From the NCBI RefSeq assembly GCF_000308415.1, contig NZ_BAFS01000065.1, positions 1 through 61,358 on the forward strand: a stretch of DNA of 61,358 nucleotides, read 5' to 3'. The position numbers and the translations under genes were made by a program. Positions 9,014 through 20,025 of this stretch are shown one piece after another (position 1 is the stretch's first letter; every line of letters begins with the position of its first letter). The stretch is from Nocardia asiatica NBRC 100129. Lineage in GTDB: Bacteria > Actinomycetota > Actinomycetes > Mycobacteriales > Mycobacteriaceae. Under the pieces are notes generated by a model that searched no databases, had not been told where the DNA came from, and saw only the letters and a list, made by a program, of their open reading frames with translations.

Positions 9014-9648
9014 CCGCGCACGGCGTAATCGCCGATCGCCCGCTCCAGCGTGTCGAACGCGACGCCGATGTACTCCGTGAGGGCGGCGGCGATGTCTTCG
9101 TCGGATTCGCCGTCCAACGTGCGCCGCAGGGTCTCGTCGAACAGCACGCGATGGACGCCGCCGAGCAGTGCGGCCGCCACGCGAGGCGTGATATCGGCGC
9201 CGGTGGTGCTCGTCTCCGCGGCGAGGGCGGCGGCCAGTGCTCGTTCGCGCTCGTCGTGGAACTCGCGCAACCGGGCCACCAGCGCGGGGCTGTCGGTGAT
9301 CATGCGGGCGAACTCGGGTCCGGAGAAGCCGACCACCGGATCGTGCCGGGCCACGGCGGCCAGATAGTCCCGCCGTAGCGCCGCGCTCGCGGACTCGCCG
9401 GACGCGCGCTCGCGCACCACGCGAGCGAGCTGGTCGACGAACACTTCGTGCAGGTCGAGCGCGAGATCCTCTTTACGCGGGAAGTAATTGGTGACCGTCA
9501 TCTTGGCGACCTGCGCCGCGGCGGCGACGTCGGCGATCGTGACTTTGTCGAAGCCGTGCTCGAGGAACAGCAAGGTCGCGTGATGGGAGATGTTGTCCCT
9601 GGTCTGTTGCTTTTTTCTGGCGCGAAGCCCGAGGTCCGGCGTGATCAT
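9010..9648 (-). CDS. TetR/AcrR family regulator
   Basis: Repressor of 212 aa with a standard TetR HTH at about residues 17-62 (TRDNISHHATLLFLEHGFDKVTIADV, then AQVAKMTVTNYFPRKEDL) and a MftR-like C-terminal dimerisation region. ATG 9648 starts directly with MITPDLGLRARKK. It is divergent from a strong consensus promoter (9685-9713) that contains repeated GTTCGTTC-like elements; these are plausible operators for control of itself and the neighbouring transcript. Converges with the TetR gene at 8372. Confidence 0.85.
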   Translation of the reverse strand: MITPDLGLRARKKQQTRDNISHHATLLFLEHGFDKVTIADVAAAAQVAKMTVTNYFPRKEDLALDLHEVFVDQLARVVRERASGESASAALRRDYLAAVARHDPVVGFSGPEFARMITDSPALVARLREFHDERERALAAALAAETSTTGADITPRVAAALLGGVHRVLFDETLRRTLDGESDEDIAAALTEYIGVAFDTLERAIGDYAVRG

Positions 9649-9684
9649 ACCGCCACTCTAGCTGAAATCGACCTAAAAATCGCC

Positions 9685-9713
9685 TTGACATATTTTTATG
9701 TTCGTTCTAAGTT
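9685..9713 (+). promoter_or_regulatory. Consensus housekeeping promoter with repeated GTTYGTTC boxes
   Basis: TTGACA (9685-9690), a 17-bp spacer and TAAGTT (9708-9713) form the best sigma-70 promoter in the window, in an AT-rich patch. GTTCGTTC (from 9700) and GTTTGTTC (from 9711) are direct repeats, and TTCGTTC (9701-9707) is matched by its inverse GAACGAA at 9728-9734. These probably bind the divergent TetR protein. It faces the small frame at 9745. Confidence 0.7.
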
Positions 9714-9744
9714 TGTTCTCGTCATCGGAACGAAGGGACGCACC

Positions 9745-10053
9745 ATGCACCACGGACTCGTCGAAGCGACCTCGGCTCACATCAGCTCCAGCACCGACCG
9801 AAAGGGACCAGCCGTCATGGCCGACAAGACCACCGCGCCCGCCTTCGTCGAAACCGCGATCCGCCTGCTCCTCGCCGAAGGCGACGGCGCGACCGGCGCT
9901 GCTCGGATCGCCGGCGGCGTACGCACCGCGCCGCCCGCGCGCTCGTATCCGAGCCCGCGGCGCCGCGAACGACAGGGTGTCGCACCGCTCCGGGGCGCGG
10001 AGGGTTATCGCGCCAAGCCGCAGCGTCCGCTGCGTATTCCGGGGCGTGGCTGA
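9745..10053 (+). CDS. Small orphan frame, possibly a gene remnant
   Basis: Frame of 102 aa with two in-frame starts, each behind a purine-rich ribosome site: ATG 9745 (GAAGGGA) and ATG 9817 (AAAGGGA). The part after 9817 (MADKTTAPAFVETAIRLLLAEG) looks like a real protein start, but after about 35 residues the sequence becomes Arg/Pro-rich and featureless. I recognise no family. It may be the 5' end of a gene that lost its remainder, or a short protein controlled by the divergent TetR. The strong promoter upstream argues that something is transcribed here. Confidence 0.35.
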   Translation: MHHGLVEATSAHISSSTDRKGPAVMADKTTAPAFVETAIRLLLAEGDGATGAARIAGGVRTAPPARSYPSPRRRERQGVAPLRGAEGYRAKPQRPLRIPGRG

Positions 10054-10135
10054 CCGCTAGCCGCTCCGACCCCGCCGGTCGGCGACGTGTTCTCGCATGC
10101 CGCCGACCGGTTCGATCCGCCAGGAAGGACGTTCA

Positions 10136-13181
<3,046 letters not shown>

Positions 13182-13185
13182 ATGG

Positions 13186-13226
13186 TTGCGGCCGAATACT
13201 CGTGTGCGTATATTCGTAGACGAGTA
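13186..13226 (+). promoter_or_regulatory. padR promoter with overlapping inverted repeat
   Basis: TTGCGG (13186-13191), 17 bp, TATATT (13209-13214) give a good promoter. An inverted repeat TACTCGT (13197-13203) / ACGAGTA (13220-13226) with a 16-nt centre encloses the -10 box. PadR proteins often bind such ATACT/AGTAT-type dyads and repress their own genes, so this is a likely autoregulatory operator. Confidence 0.7.
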
Positions 13227-13239
13227 AGGAGGTGCCGCG

Positions 13240-13884
13240 ATGAAGAAGCGCAAGGTCGACAACCTGCTCGCGCTCGCGGTGCTGTCCGTGATCGTGGAGC
13301 GCCCGATGCACCGGTACGAGATCGCGCAGACCTTGCGCGAGCGGGGCAAGGACCAGGACATGGCGATCAAGTGGGGATCGCTCTACACCGTCGTGCAGAA
13401 CATGGCCAAGGTCGGCTTCCTCGAGGTCGTCGGCAGTGAGCGGGCGGGCTCCCGGCCCGAGCGGGTGATCTACCGGATCACCGAGGCGGGCCGCGCCGAG
13501 ATGGCCGATTGGACCAGGGAACTGCTGTCGACTCCGGAACCGGAACCGCATCGGTTCGTCGCGGGTCTGTCCATGCTCGCGGTGCTCCCGCCCGGCGAGG
13601 TGGTCGAACTGCTCGGCACCCGCCTGGAAGCGCTGGAACGGACCATCGCGACCGTCCGCCGCGAACTCGGCGAGCTGGCGGGCACGCTGCCGCGCCTGTT
13701 CATCATCGAGTCCGAGTTCGGGCTGGCCATGCTGGAAGCCGAGGCGGCGTGGACGCGTTCGCTGCGTGCGGAGCTGACCGAGGGCGCCTTCCCCGGAATG
13801 GCGCAGTGGCGGGAATGGCACGAGCGCGGCATGCCGCAGTCCGAGGTCGCCGAGCTGGTGGAGAGGGGGATGGCCGAGAACTAG
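13240..13884 (+). CDS. PadR family transcriptional regulator
   Basis: Winged-helix repressor (214 aa): N-terminal PadR domain with LALAVLSVIVERPMHRYEIAQTL, the GSLYTVVQNMAKVGFLE recognition helix and the wing RPERVIYRITEAGRAEM, then a C-terminal dimerisation region typical of Vir-like PadR proteins. ATG 13240 is preceded by a near-ideal TAAGGAGG. It lies 58 bp downstream of the DHA2 exporter and probably controls it as well as itself, since PadR proteins commonly regulate multidrug exporters. The operator overlaps its own -10 box. Confidence 0.9.
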   Translation: MKKRKVDNLLALAVLSVIVERPMHRYEIAQTLRERGKDQDMAIKWGSLYTVVQNMAKVGFLEVVGSERAGSRPERVIYRITEAGRAEMADWTRELLSTPEPEPHRFVAGLSMLAVLPPGEVVELLGTRLEALERTIATVRRELGELAGTLPRLFIIESEFGLAMLEAEAAWTRSLRAELTEGAFPGMAQWREWHERGMPQSEVAELVERGMAEN

Positions 13885-14064
13885 CCGAGACCGGACCCGG
13901 CGAGGTGCGGCAACACCGCCGCCGGGCCCGATCGAACAGTCTCGAACCGCGCCCGCGAACGCGCACCCGGCTACAAGGCTGGCAACCACAGGATAACCGG
14001 GTGGGTGGCGCGCGGGTCGGTTCGGGGAACCGAAACCCGAATCGCACGAATCCTGGAGACACCC

Positions 14065-15267
14065 ATGTCCACAACACGTACCGCCCTGGTGATCGGTGGC
14101 GGCATCGCCGGCCCCGTCGTCGCGACGGCCCTGCGCAAGGCGGGCATCGAAGCCCGCGTCTTCGAGGCATATCCCGGCCCGTCCTACGGCATCGGCAGCG
14201 GGCTCGCGCTGGCGCCCAACGGCATCGCCGCACTCGACATCATCGGTGCGGGCGACCCCGTCCGCGCGATCGCGCTGCCGGTGACGAAGATGAACCTGGC
14301 CGTCGGCGACAAGGTGCTGGCGCTGCCCGGCCTGTCCGACGTGCCGCCGCTGCAACTGGTCGACCGCAGCGAACTGCACCAAGCGCTGCACCGGCACGCG
14401 ATCGCCGCGGGGGTTCCGTTCGAGTACGACAAGCGCTTGGTCGACGTGCAGGAGGACGCGTCCGGCGTCACCGCGCGCTTCGCCGACGGCAGCACGGCCA
14501 CCGCCGACGTGCTGGTCGGCGCGGACGGCATCCGCTCGGCCGTGCGCACCCTGATCGATCCGAACGCGCCGGGCCCCGACTACACCGGCATGCTCGGTTT
14601 CGGCGCGATCACCGAGTGCGACGCCGAGATGGCGCCCGACACTATGACTTTCGCGTTCGGCAAGCGGGCGTACTACCTGTACTGGCCGGTCGGGAACGGG
14701 CGGGTGGCGTGGGGGGCGAATCTGCCGCACAAGCAGTACCTGTCGCTCACCGCGGCACGCGCGGTGCCGAACGCGCGCTGGCTGGAGATCCTGCGCGAGA
14801 CCTACCGCGACGACACTCCCGGCGGCGAACTCGCTCGTCGCACCACCGAAGAGGAGTTGGAGGTGGTCGGCGCCCTGCACATCATGCCGCCGGTGCCGCA
14901 CTGGCATCGCGGGCGGATGGTGCTGGTCGGCGATGCGGTGCACGCCCCGTCCAACAGCTCTGGGCAAGGGGCGTCGCTGGCGATCGAGAGCGCTGTGCAG
15001 CTGGCCCGCTGCCTGCGCGATCTGCCCGCCGCGGAGGCGTTCGCCTGCTATGAGCGCTTGCGCCGCGACCGCGTGGAGGGCATCGCGGCTCGGGCGTCCA
15101 AGATCAACCACAGCAAGACGCCGGGGCCGGTGGGACGCAAGATGATGCAGCTGCTCATGCCGCTCATGGCCAAGACGGTGATGAAACCGGAGAAGTCGAT
15201 GGGTCCCGAGCAGCGCTACCGGATCGATTGGGACGCGCCAGCCGATCGCGACCTCGCGGCGGCCTGA
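14065..15267 (+). CDS. FAD-dependent aromatic-type monooxygenase
   Basis: Single-component flavoprotein hydroxylase (400 aa) of the PHBH/UbiH/TetX type. It has the N-terminal dinucleotide fold GGGIAGPVVATALRKAG, the middle DG-type motif VGADGIRSAVR, and the FAD ribityl motif GDAVHAPSNSSGQGASLAIE. It should insert one oxygen atom using NAD(P)H and O2; the substrate is unknown, and drug or aromatic compounds are possible. ATG 14065 has TGGAGA upstream. It is followed by a strong hairpin and lies just downstream of exporter and PadR genes, so a role in detoxification is plausible but inferred. Confidence 0.88.
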   Translation: MSTTRTALVIGGGIAGPVVATALRKAGIEARVFEAYPGPSYGIGSGLALAPNGIAALDIIGAGDPVRAIALPVTKMNLAVGDKVLALPGLSDVPPLQLVDRSELHQALHRHAIAAGVPFEYDKRLVDVQEDASGVTARFADGSTATADVLVGADGIRSAVRTLIDPNAPGPDYTGMLGFGAITECDAEMAPDTMTFAFGKRAYYLYWPVGNGRVAWGANLPHKQYLSLTAARAVPNARWLEILRETYRDDTPGGELARRTTEEELEVVGALHIMPPVPHWHRGRMVLVGDAVHAPSNSSGQGASLAIESAVQLARCLRDLPAAEAFACYERLRRDRVEGIAARASKINHSKTPGPVGRKMMQLLMPLMAKTVMKPEKSMGPEQRYRIDWDAPADRDLAAA

Positions 15268-15279
15268 GCCCTGCCGAAC

Positions 15280-15310
15280 GATCCCGCCGGTCCGCCCGAC
15301 CGGCGGGATC
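15280..15310. terminator. GC-rich hairpin, probable terminator
   Basis: A perfect 13-bp stem (15280-15292 with 15298-15310; GATCCCGCCGGTC and its complement) closes a 5-nt loop just after the monooxygenase stop codon. No U-tract follows, which is usual for actinobacterial terminators. Confidence 0.65.
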
Positions 15311-15337
15311 GCCGCGTCGGTCCTATCGGCGGCGCAA

Positions 15338-15343
15338 TAGTCT
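15338..15343 (+). promoter_or_regulatory. -10 box for the LysR gene
   Basis: TAGTCT ends 6 nt before GTG 15350 and no ribosome site is present, so a leaderless transcript is likely. Confidence 0.5.
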
Positions 15344-15349
15344 TGTCCG

Positions 15350-16273
15350 GTGACCGATAGGGATTCCGATGGAAATGTCGATCTGAACCAGTTGCGCACG
15401 TTCCTGGCCGTGCACCGGGCCGGTTCGATCACGGCCGGGGCGCGGCTGGTCGGGCTGTCCCAGCCGACGGTGACCGGCCAATTGCAGGCCTTGGAGAAGC
15501 GGCTCGGCGCCCGCCTGTTCGAACGCCTGCCGCGCGGCGTGACACCGACCGCGGCGGCGACCGAGCTGGCGGCCCGGATCGCCGCACCGCTGGACGAGCT
15601 GGACACCGTAGCCGGTCCCGCCCGCCGCGCCGAGCCCACGCCGCAGCCCGCCGTGCGCCTGGCCGGGCCTGCCGAGTTCCTCGCGGTGCAGGCGCTTCCG
15701 GCGCTGGCGCCGCTGGTCGCCCGGGGCGTGCGGCTGGCGGTCGGCGCGGGGCTGTCCGACGACCTGCTCGGCGGGCTGCGCGCGGGGCATTTCGACTTGG
15801 TGGTGTCGACGGTTCGGCCGAGAGGCCGGGCGTTGATCGCCGAACCCCTGGTCGATGAGGAATTCGTGCTCGTCGCCGCGCCGCAGGTCGCCGCGCGGCT
15901 CGACGGCAAGCTGTCGCGGGCCGGGGGACCGGTCGCGCCGGCCGGTATCCCGCTGGTCAGCTACGCCCCGGATCTGCCGATCCTGCGCCGGTACTGGCGG
16001 CACGTCTTCGGTGTCCGGCTCGCCGCCGAGGCGGCGGTGGTGGTCGCCGATCTGCGCGCGGTCGCCGCGACGGTCGCCGCGGGCGCGGGCGTCAGTGTGC
16101 TGCCGCGTTATCTCTGTGCCGCCGCGCTGGCTTCGGGAACGCTGGTCGCGCTGCTGGAACCGGACGACCCGCCGATCAACACCGCTTTCCTGGTGCGCCG
16201 TCCCGGTCCGGTGGCCGGTCCGCACGTCGAGCTGGTCCAGCAGCGGCTGATCGCGGCGGCGGCGCAGTGGTGA
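15350..16273 (+). CDS. LysR family transcriptional regulator
   Basis: LTTR of 307 aa with the classical N-terminal HTH (LNQLRTFLAVHRAGSITAGARLVGLSQPTVTGQLQALEKRLGARLFERL) and a periplasmic-binding-type effector domain. GTG 15350 is chosen because of the -10 box 6 nt upstream. LysR regulators usually control a divergent gene, but the upstream gene here runs in the same direction and ends in a terminator, so the target is not obvious. Convergent with the XRE regulator (12 bp between stops). Confidence 0.88.
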   Translation: MTDRDSDGNVDLNQLRTFLAVHRAGSITAGARLVGLSQPTVTGQLQALEKRLGARLFERLPRGVTPTAAATELAARIAAPLDELDTVAGPARRAEPTPQPAVRLAGPAEFLAVQALPALAPLVARGVRLAVGAGLSDDLLGGLRAGHFDLVVSTVRPRGRALIAEPLVDEEFVLVAAPQVAARLDGKLSRAGGPVAPAGIPLVSYAPDLPILRRYWRHVFGVRLAAEAAVVVADLRAVAATVAAGAGVSVLPRYLCAAALASGTLVALLEPDDPPINTAFLVRRPGPVAGPHVELVQQRLIAAAAQW

Positions 16274-16285
16274 GGGCGGTCGCGC

Positions 16286-17077
16286 TCAGCGTCGTGCCGC
16301 GCGCTCGCGCAGGATTCGCGCGGACTGCTCGTCGCCGGGCAGGAACGCCTCCAGTTGCAGCTCGGCGAGGGTGACGTCGACGGCGGTGGCGAACGAGGTG
16401 AGCGTGGTGATCAGACGCAACTCGCCGTCGTCACAGCGCAGGCGCAGGGGCACCGCGAAACCGAGATGGTCCGGCCCCGGTTCGGCCTGCGGCAGATAGG
16501 TTTTCAGCTCGTCGATCAGCTCGTCGAGGGCGGGATCAGGACTGCGGGCCATCCGGTTGCGCAGCGCCTCGGTGACGTGCCTGCCCCATTCCGGCAGGTT
16601 GAGTACCCGAGCGGCGAGGCCATCGGGGTGCAGCGCCAGCCGCAGTACGTTCACCGGAGGCTCCAGCAGCCAGGGGGCGGCGCCCTCGGTGAGCACGTCG
16701 AAGGCGGCATTGGCGGCGAGCAGGACGCCGTAGGGCCGGACGACCAGCGCCGGGTAGGGCAGATGACCGTCCAGGATGGCTCGCAAAGCCTCCAGTACCG
16801 GCGCCAGCTCCACGGTGTCGAGTTCCGATTCGGGAAAGATCGGCGCGTAGCCCGCGGCGAGCAGCAATCCGTTGCGTTCGCGCAGGGAGAGGTCGAGTGA
16901 TTCGGCCAGCCGCACCACCATGGTGCGGCCGGGGCGCGAACGGCCCTGCTCCAGAAAGCTCAGATGACGCTGCGTGGTGTCGGCGCGGATCGCGAGGTCG
17001 AGCTGGCTGACCCGGCGCAGCGTCCGCCAGTGCTTGAGCTGCCGGGCGAACCCGGTGGACTGGGCCGCCGTCGTCAT
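16286..17077 (-). CDS. XRE regulator with MmyB-type ligand domain
   Basis: Regulator of 263 aa: N-terminal helix-turn-helix (LKHWRTLRRVSQLDLAIRADTTQRHLSFLEQGRSRP, about residues 14-50) and a PAS-like MmyB/MLTR ligand-binding domain seen in many actinobacterial XRE proteins, with the AANAAFDVL and PEWGRHVTEALR blocks. ATG 17077 gives the canonical start MTTAAQST; GATACT lies 6 nt upstream and suggests a leaderless mRNA. Longer frames upstream are arginine-rich. It faces the SnoaL-like gene across 85 bp and most likely regulates it. Confidence 0.88.
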   Translation of the reverse strand: MTTAAQSTGFARQLKHWRTLRRVSQLDLAIRADTTQRHLSFLEQGRSRPGRTMVVRLAESLDLSLRERNGLLLAAGYAPIFPESELDTVELAPVLEALRAILDGHLPYPALVVRPYGVLLAANAAFDVLTEGAAPWLLEPPVNVLRLALHPDGLAARVLNLPEWGRHVTEALRNRMARSPDPALDELIDELKTYLPQAEPGPDHLGFAVPLRLRCDDGELRLITTLTSFATAVDVTLAELQLEAFLPGDEQSARILRERAARR

Positions 17078-17162
17078 AGCAGCAGTATCGGTCCGATGGC
17101 AGCCGCTGGCCATACCCTGCGGGGAATCGCTCAGCCGCCCGTTCACGGCGAAACTTCGCCGT

Positions 17163-17606
17163 ATGAGTAAGCAACTCGATGAGCAGGAACTGTCGCGATT
17201 CGCCGAACGGTACGTCGCGCTGTGGAACGAACCCGACGTCGAGGCCAGGCGTCGGCAGATCAGGCGATTGTGGTCCGAGGACGGCGCCCAAGTGCTGGTG
17301 GACCCGCCGCAGGCGATGCGGGAGGCGTTGGCCGCGTTGGCCTTCCCGGTGCCCACCGTGGAGATCCGCGGCTACGAAGCGCTGGACCGTCGCGTCGATC
17401 GCGCGTACGACGAGTTCGTCGCCCCTGGCGAGCACGTGTTCACCGCGGACGGGCCTGCGGTGCGCCTTTCGGTGGATCTGATCGGCATTACCTGGCACAT
17501 GGTGACCAAGGCGGGCGGAGCTGTCGTGGGCGGCGGGTACGACGTCATCGCGCTCGACGACGACGGCCGGATCCGATGGGACCACCAGTACATCGGCGTC
17601 GCATGA
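17163..17606 (+). CDS. SnoaL/NTF2-like protein
   Basis: Small NTF2-fold protein (147 aa) with the sequence pattern FAERYVALWNEPDVEARRRQIRRLWSEDG at the N-terminus, common to polyketide-cyclase-like SnoaL proteins. Function cannot be assigned; members bind or isomerise small hydrophobic molecules. Start at ATG 17163; no clear ribosome site. Divergent from the MmyB-type XRE gene, a pairing that is frequent in actinobacteria and suggests the protein's substrate is related to the regulator's ligand. Confidence 0.75.
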   Translation: MSKQLDEQELSRFAERYVALWNEPDVEARRRQIRRLWSEDGAQVLVDPPQAMREALAALAFPVPTVEIRGYEALDRRVDRAYDEFVAPGEHVFTADGPAVRLSVDLIGITWHMVTKAGGAVVGGGYDVIALDDDGRIRWDHQYIGVA

Positions 17607-17670
17607 TGAATGCCGTTGTCCACCCGCTTGGTCGCGGAGTGCGGACGGTCGGCCGCCGCGCCGCGCGAGT

Positions 17671-18393
17671 TCAGGGACAGGCAGTCAGGATCCGGGTCAT
17701 GGCGTCCTTCTCGGCGGGGGTGACCCAGAGCTGATATGCCGCCTTCACCTGGACCTGCCTGGTCACGTAGGCGCAGTGATAGCCCTTGCTGGGCGGCAGC
17801 CATTCGGCCGCGTCGGAGTCGCTCTTGGACTGGTTGGTGGGGCCGTCCACGGCTTGCAGGTTCAGTGGATCGTTGGCCAGGTCGCGGCGGCGTTCGGCGG
17901 AAAGCTTCTGTGCGCCTTTCTGCCAGGCGTCCGAGAGCGCGATGACGTGATCGATCTGCACGTCGTCGGAGGACTTCGTGCCGCGTTTGAAGTTGATGAC
18001 CTTGCCGGTGTAGGGGTCGGCGAGGGTCCCGGTCGCGACGATGCACTTGCCCGACTTGAAGGTCACGTCGGTCAGGTCGCGTTGCAAGATGTCGTTGCGG
18101 GTGTCGCAGCCGTTGTTGCCGCCGGGCACCGAGACGTTGTCCGACCACGGTGGCCCGAATTCGTCACGGCTGTAACCGGTTCTGGGTGCGCGATCCGCGA
18201 CGCGCAGGGAGTTCAAAAGGGCGAGGGCGTCGCGTCCTGGGATCGCGGCGGGCGCGTCGGCGCAGGCCCGTCCGTCGGCGCCGCACTGTGTCGCTGTCGA
18301 TTCACCGGGCTTGGTGGTGGAGCAGGCGACGAGTCCGATGCTGGTCGCGACCATGACACCGATCAGAGCCAGCCGCTGCGCTGTGGACTTCAT
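17671..18393 (-). CDS. Secreted lipoprotein with HNH (DUF1524/GmrSD-type) nuclease domain
   Basis: Exported protein (240 aa): signal peptide LALIGVMVATSIGL followed by lipobox LVACS (Cys about 24), then a DUF1524-type HNH nuclease domain. Core residues are in VQIDHVIALSDAWQKGA, RDLANDPLNLQAV and GPTNQSKSDSDAAEW. Such secreted HNH proteins are common in actinobacteria; a role in nutrient DNA degradation or competition is possible but unproven. ATG 18393 (MKSTAQRL) is best; ATG-like starts further upstream have no support. Confidence 0.85.
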   Translation of the reverse strand: MKSTAQRLALIGVMVATSIGLVACSTTKPGESTATQCGADGRACADAPAAIPGRDALALLNSLRVADRAPRTGYSRDEFGPPWSDNVSVPGGNNGCDTRNDILQRDLTDVTFKSGKCIVATGTLADPYTGKVINFKRGTKSSDDVQIDHVIALSDAWQKGAQKLSAERRRDLANDPLNLQAVDGPTNQSKSDSDAAEWLPPSKGYHCAYVTRQVQVKAAYQLWVTPAEKDAMTRILTACP

Positions 18394-19088
18394 CGAGCTT
18401 CCTAACGCCGAACCCACTTGAAACTGTAACCGGCGTCAAAGTATCCAGTCTCGGTGTTCGAGCAACCGAACGGCGCGTATGAGATTCGGCACAGCGGAAG
18501 GTTCGCGCCCGGCTCGCCGGAACTACCGGCCGTAGTGCGGGCCCGCCCCCGAATCGCCGTGCCGGCGCCGATTCGGGGGCGGTTTATCACGAGGAGACCT
18601 GTGGAGCCGCGCGGTTGCGCGGATGGTTGTCCACTCCGAATTCCGCGCTGGGACGACACCACGGGGCTGATGAGGGGGAGGTCCCGAGGTGTCGAGCCGC
18701 GCCTGCTCCGGACTCACTCGTGACGATCAGGGGATGATCGGGATCCGGCCGGTGCCGGGGACCACGCGGGTCCGTACCCTGGCGAGGGCCAGCACGCATC
18801 AGCTCCATCTCGATCTCGCTTTATTCTACGTATCAAGACAGTAGATAGGCGAGATGTCGATTGGCAAGTTCGTTCCGATGGTTCGAAAACTTTCTCAGCC
18901 GTTCTTCAGTTTGCGCCATGCGCCTACTGCATGACTACGGATGTCACCATGAGATGACGGCGCAGCGATCGATGGGTTCAGGCTGGTCTTCGGTGTGACG
19001 ACACTCACTTAGTGTCCGGTCACAGACAAGCGAAATCGTGTGTCGAAACGGGTGCAGGCAGAACATTTCCGACCCGGAAGGACCCATC
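18394..19088. other. Intergenic stretch without a recognised gene
   Basis: About 0.7 kb. It contains a strong hairpin at 18543-18582 and an AT-richer part from about 18820 to 18960, which may hold promoters for the dehalogenase gene. Frames on either strand are short and show no family match; I did not call any of them. Confidence 0.5.
18543..18582 (+). terminator. 14-bp perfect stem followed by TTT
   Basis: The arms at 18543-18556 and 18569-18582 are exact complements (CCGCCCCCGAATCG and inverse) with a 12-nt loop, followed by TTTAT. It looks like a plus-strand intrinsic terminator, yet no plus-strand gene ends here; see findings. Confidence 0.55.
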
Positions 19089-19961
19089 ATGCCGACCGTC
19101 GACGTACTCGACTCCTTCATCCACTACCGCGACACCGGTGTCGGCGACACCCCCGTGGTGTTCCTGCACGGCAATCCGACCTCCTCGTATCTGTGGCGCA
19201 ACGTCGTCCCGCACGTCGCGGACCGGACCAGGGCGCTGGCGCCGGACCTGATCGGCATGGGGGAGTCGGGCAAGCCCGTCAGCGACTACCGATTCACCGA
19301 CCACGCCGCCTACCTGGACGCCTGGTTCGACGCGCTCGCGCTGGACCAAGTGGTGCTGGTCGGCCACGACTGGGGTGGCGCGCTGGGCATGGACTGGGCC
19401 GCCAGGCATCCGGGCCGGGTGCGCGGCGTCGCGCTGATCGAGACGTTCCTGCGGTCGATGCGCTGGGACGAGATGCCTCCGCTCGGCGCCGAGCTGTTCC
19501 GGAAGTTCCGGTCGGCGGAGGGCGAGCGAATGGTGCTGGAAGAGAACACTTTCATCGAGTTCAACCTGCCGAAGGGCGTCGCCGACCTGTCGGCCGAGGA
19601 TCACGCCGTGTACCGGGCGCCGTACCCCACGCCCGAGTCGCGCAAGCCGCTGCTGGCGTGGCCGCGTGAATTCCCGCTGGACGGCGAGCCCGCCGACGTG
19701 GTCGCTGTGGTGGCGAACTACGGCGCGTGGGCGGCCGCGACTCCCGAGGTGCCCAAACTGCTGATGGCGCTGGCGAACGGAGTCGGACTGGGGTCGGCGG
19801 AGGTGATCGGCTGGGCGGCGGAAACTTTCGCGAGCGCCGAGGTCGCGCCGATCGGCCCGGCCGGCCACCACGCGCCGGAGGACCGGCCGGAGGAGATCGG
19901 CCGGGCGGTCGCGGGTTGGCTCGACCGGCACGCCCTGATCGGGGCGGTCGCTCGGTCGTGA
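19089..19961 (+). CDS. Haloalkane dehalogenase-like alpha/beta hydrolase
   Basis: Alpha/beta hydrolase of 290 aa, close to the HLD-II group (LinB/DhaA/DhmA). The oxyanion motif HGNPTSSYLWRN carries the halide-binding Asn29, the nucleophile elbow GHDWGG has Asp94 with Trp95 as second halide ligand, and the base histidine lies in GPAGHHAPEDRPEEIG. It would cleave carbon-halogen bonds to alcohols. ATG 19089 is preceded by GGAAGGACCC. Function on halogenated substrates is inferred from the Asn/Trp pair; related epoxide hydrolases usually lack it. No adjacent regulator is obvious. Confidence 0.85.
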   Translation: MPTVDVLDSFIHYRDTGVGDTPVVFLHGNPTSSYLWRNVVPHVADRTRALAPDLIGMGESGKPVSDYRFTDHAAYLDAWFDALALDQVVLVGHDWGGALGMDWAARHPGRVRGVALIETFLRSMRWDEMPPLGAELFRKFRSAEGERMVLEENTFIEFNLPKGVADLSAEDHAVYRAPYPTPESRKPLLAWPREFPLDGEPADVVAVVANYGAWAAATPEVPKLLMALANGVGLGSAEVIGWAAETFASAEVAPIGPAGHHAPEDRPEEIGRAVAGWLDRHALIGAVARS

Positions 19962-20025
19962 GCCCGGCCATGGTGTGACCCGCCGCCGCTTGCGCCGACC
20001 TCGGCGCCGGCCGAATGATGGCCGG

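Noticed and set aside
18402..18662. A minus-strand 86-codon frame upstream of the HNH lipoprotein
   Set aside because: It contains the terminator-like hairpin in antisense, has no ribosome site and no recognisable family.
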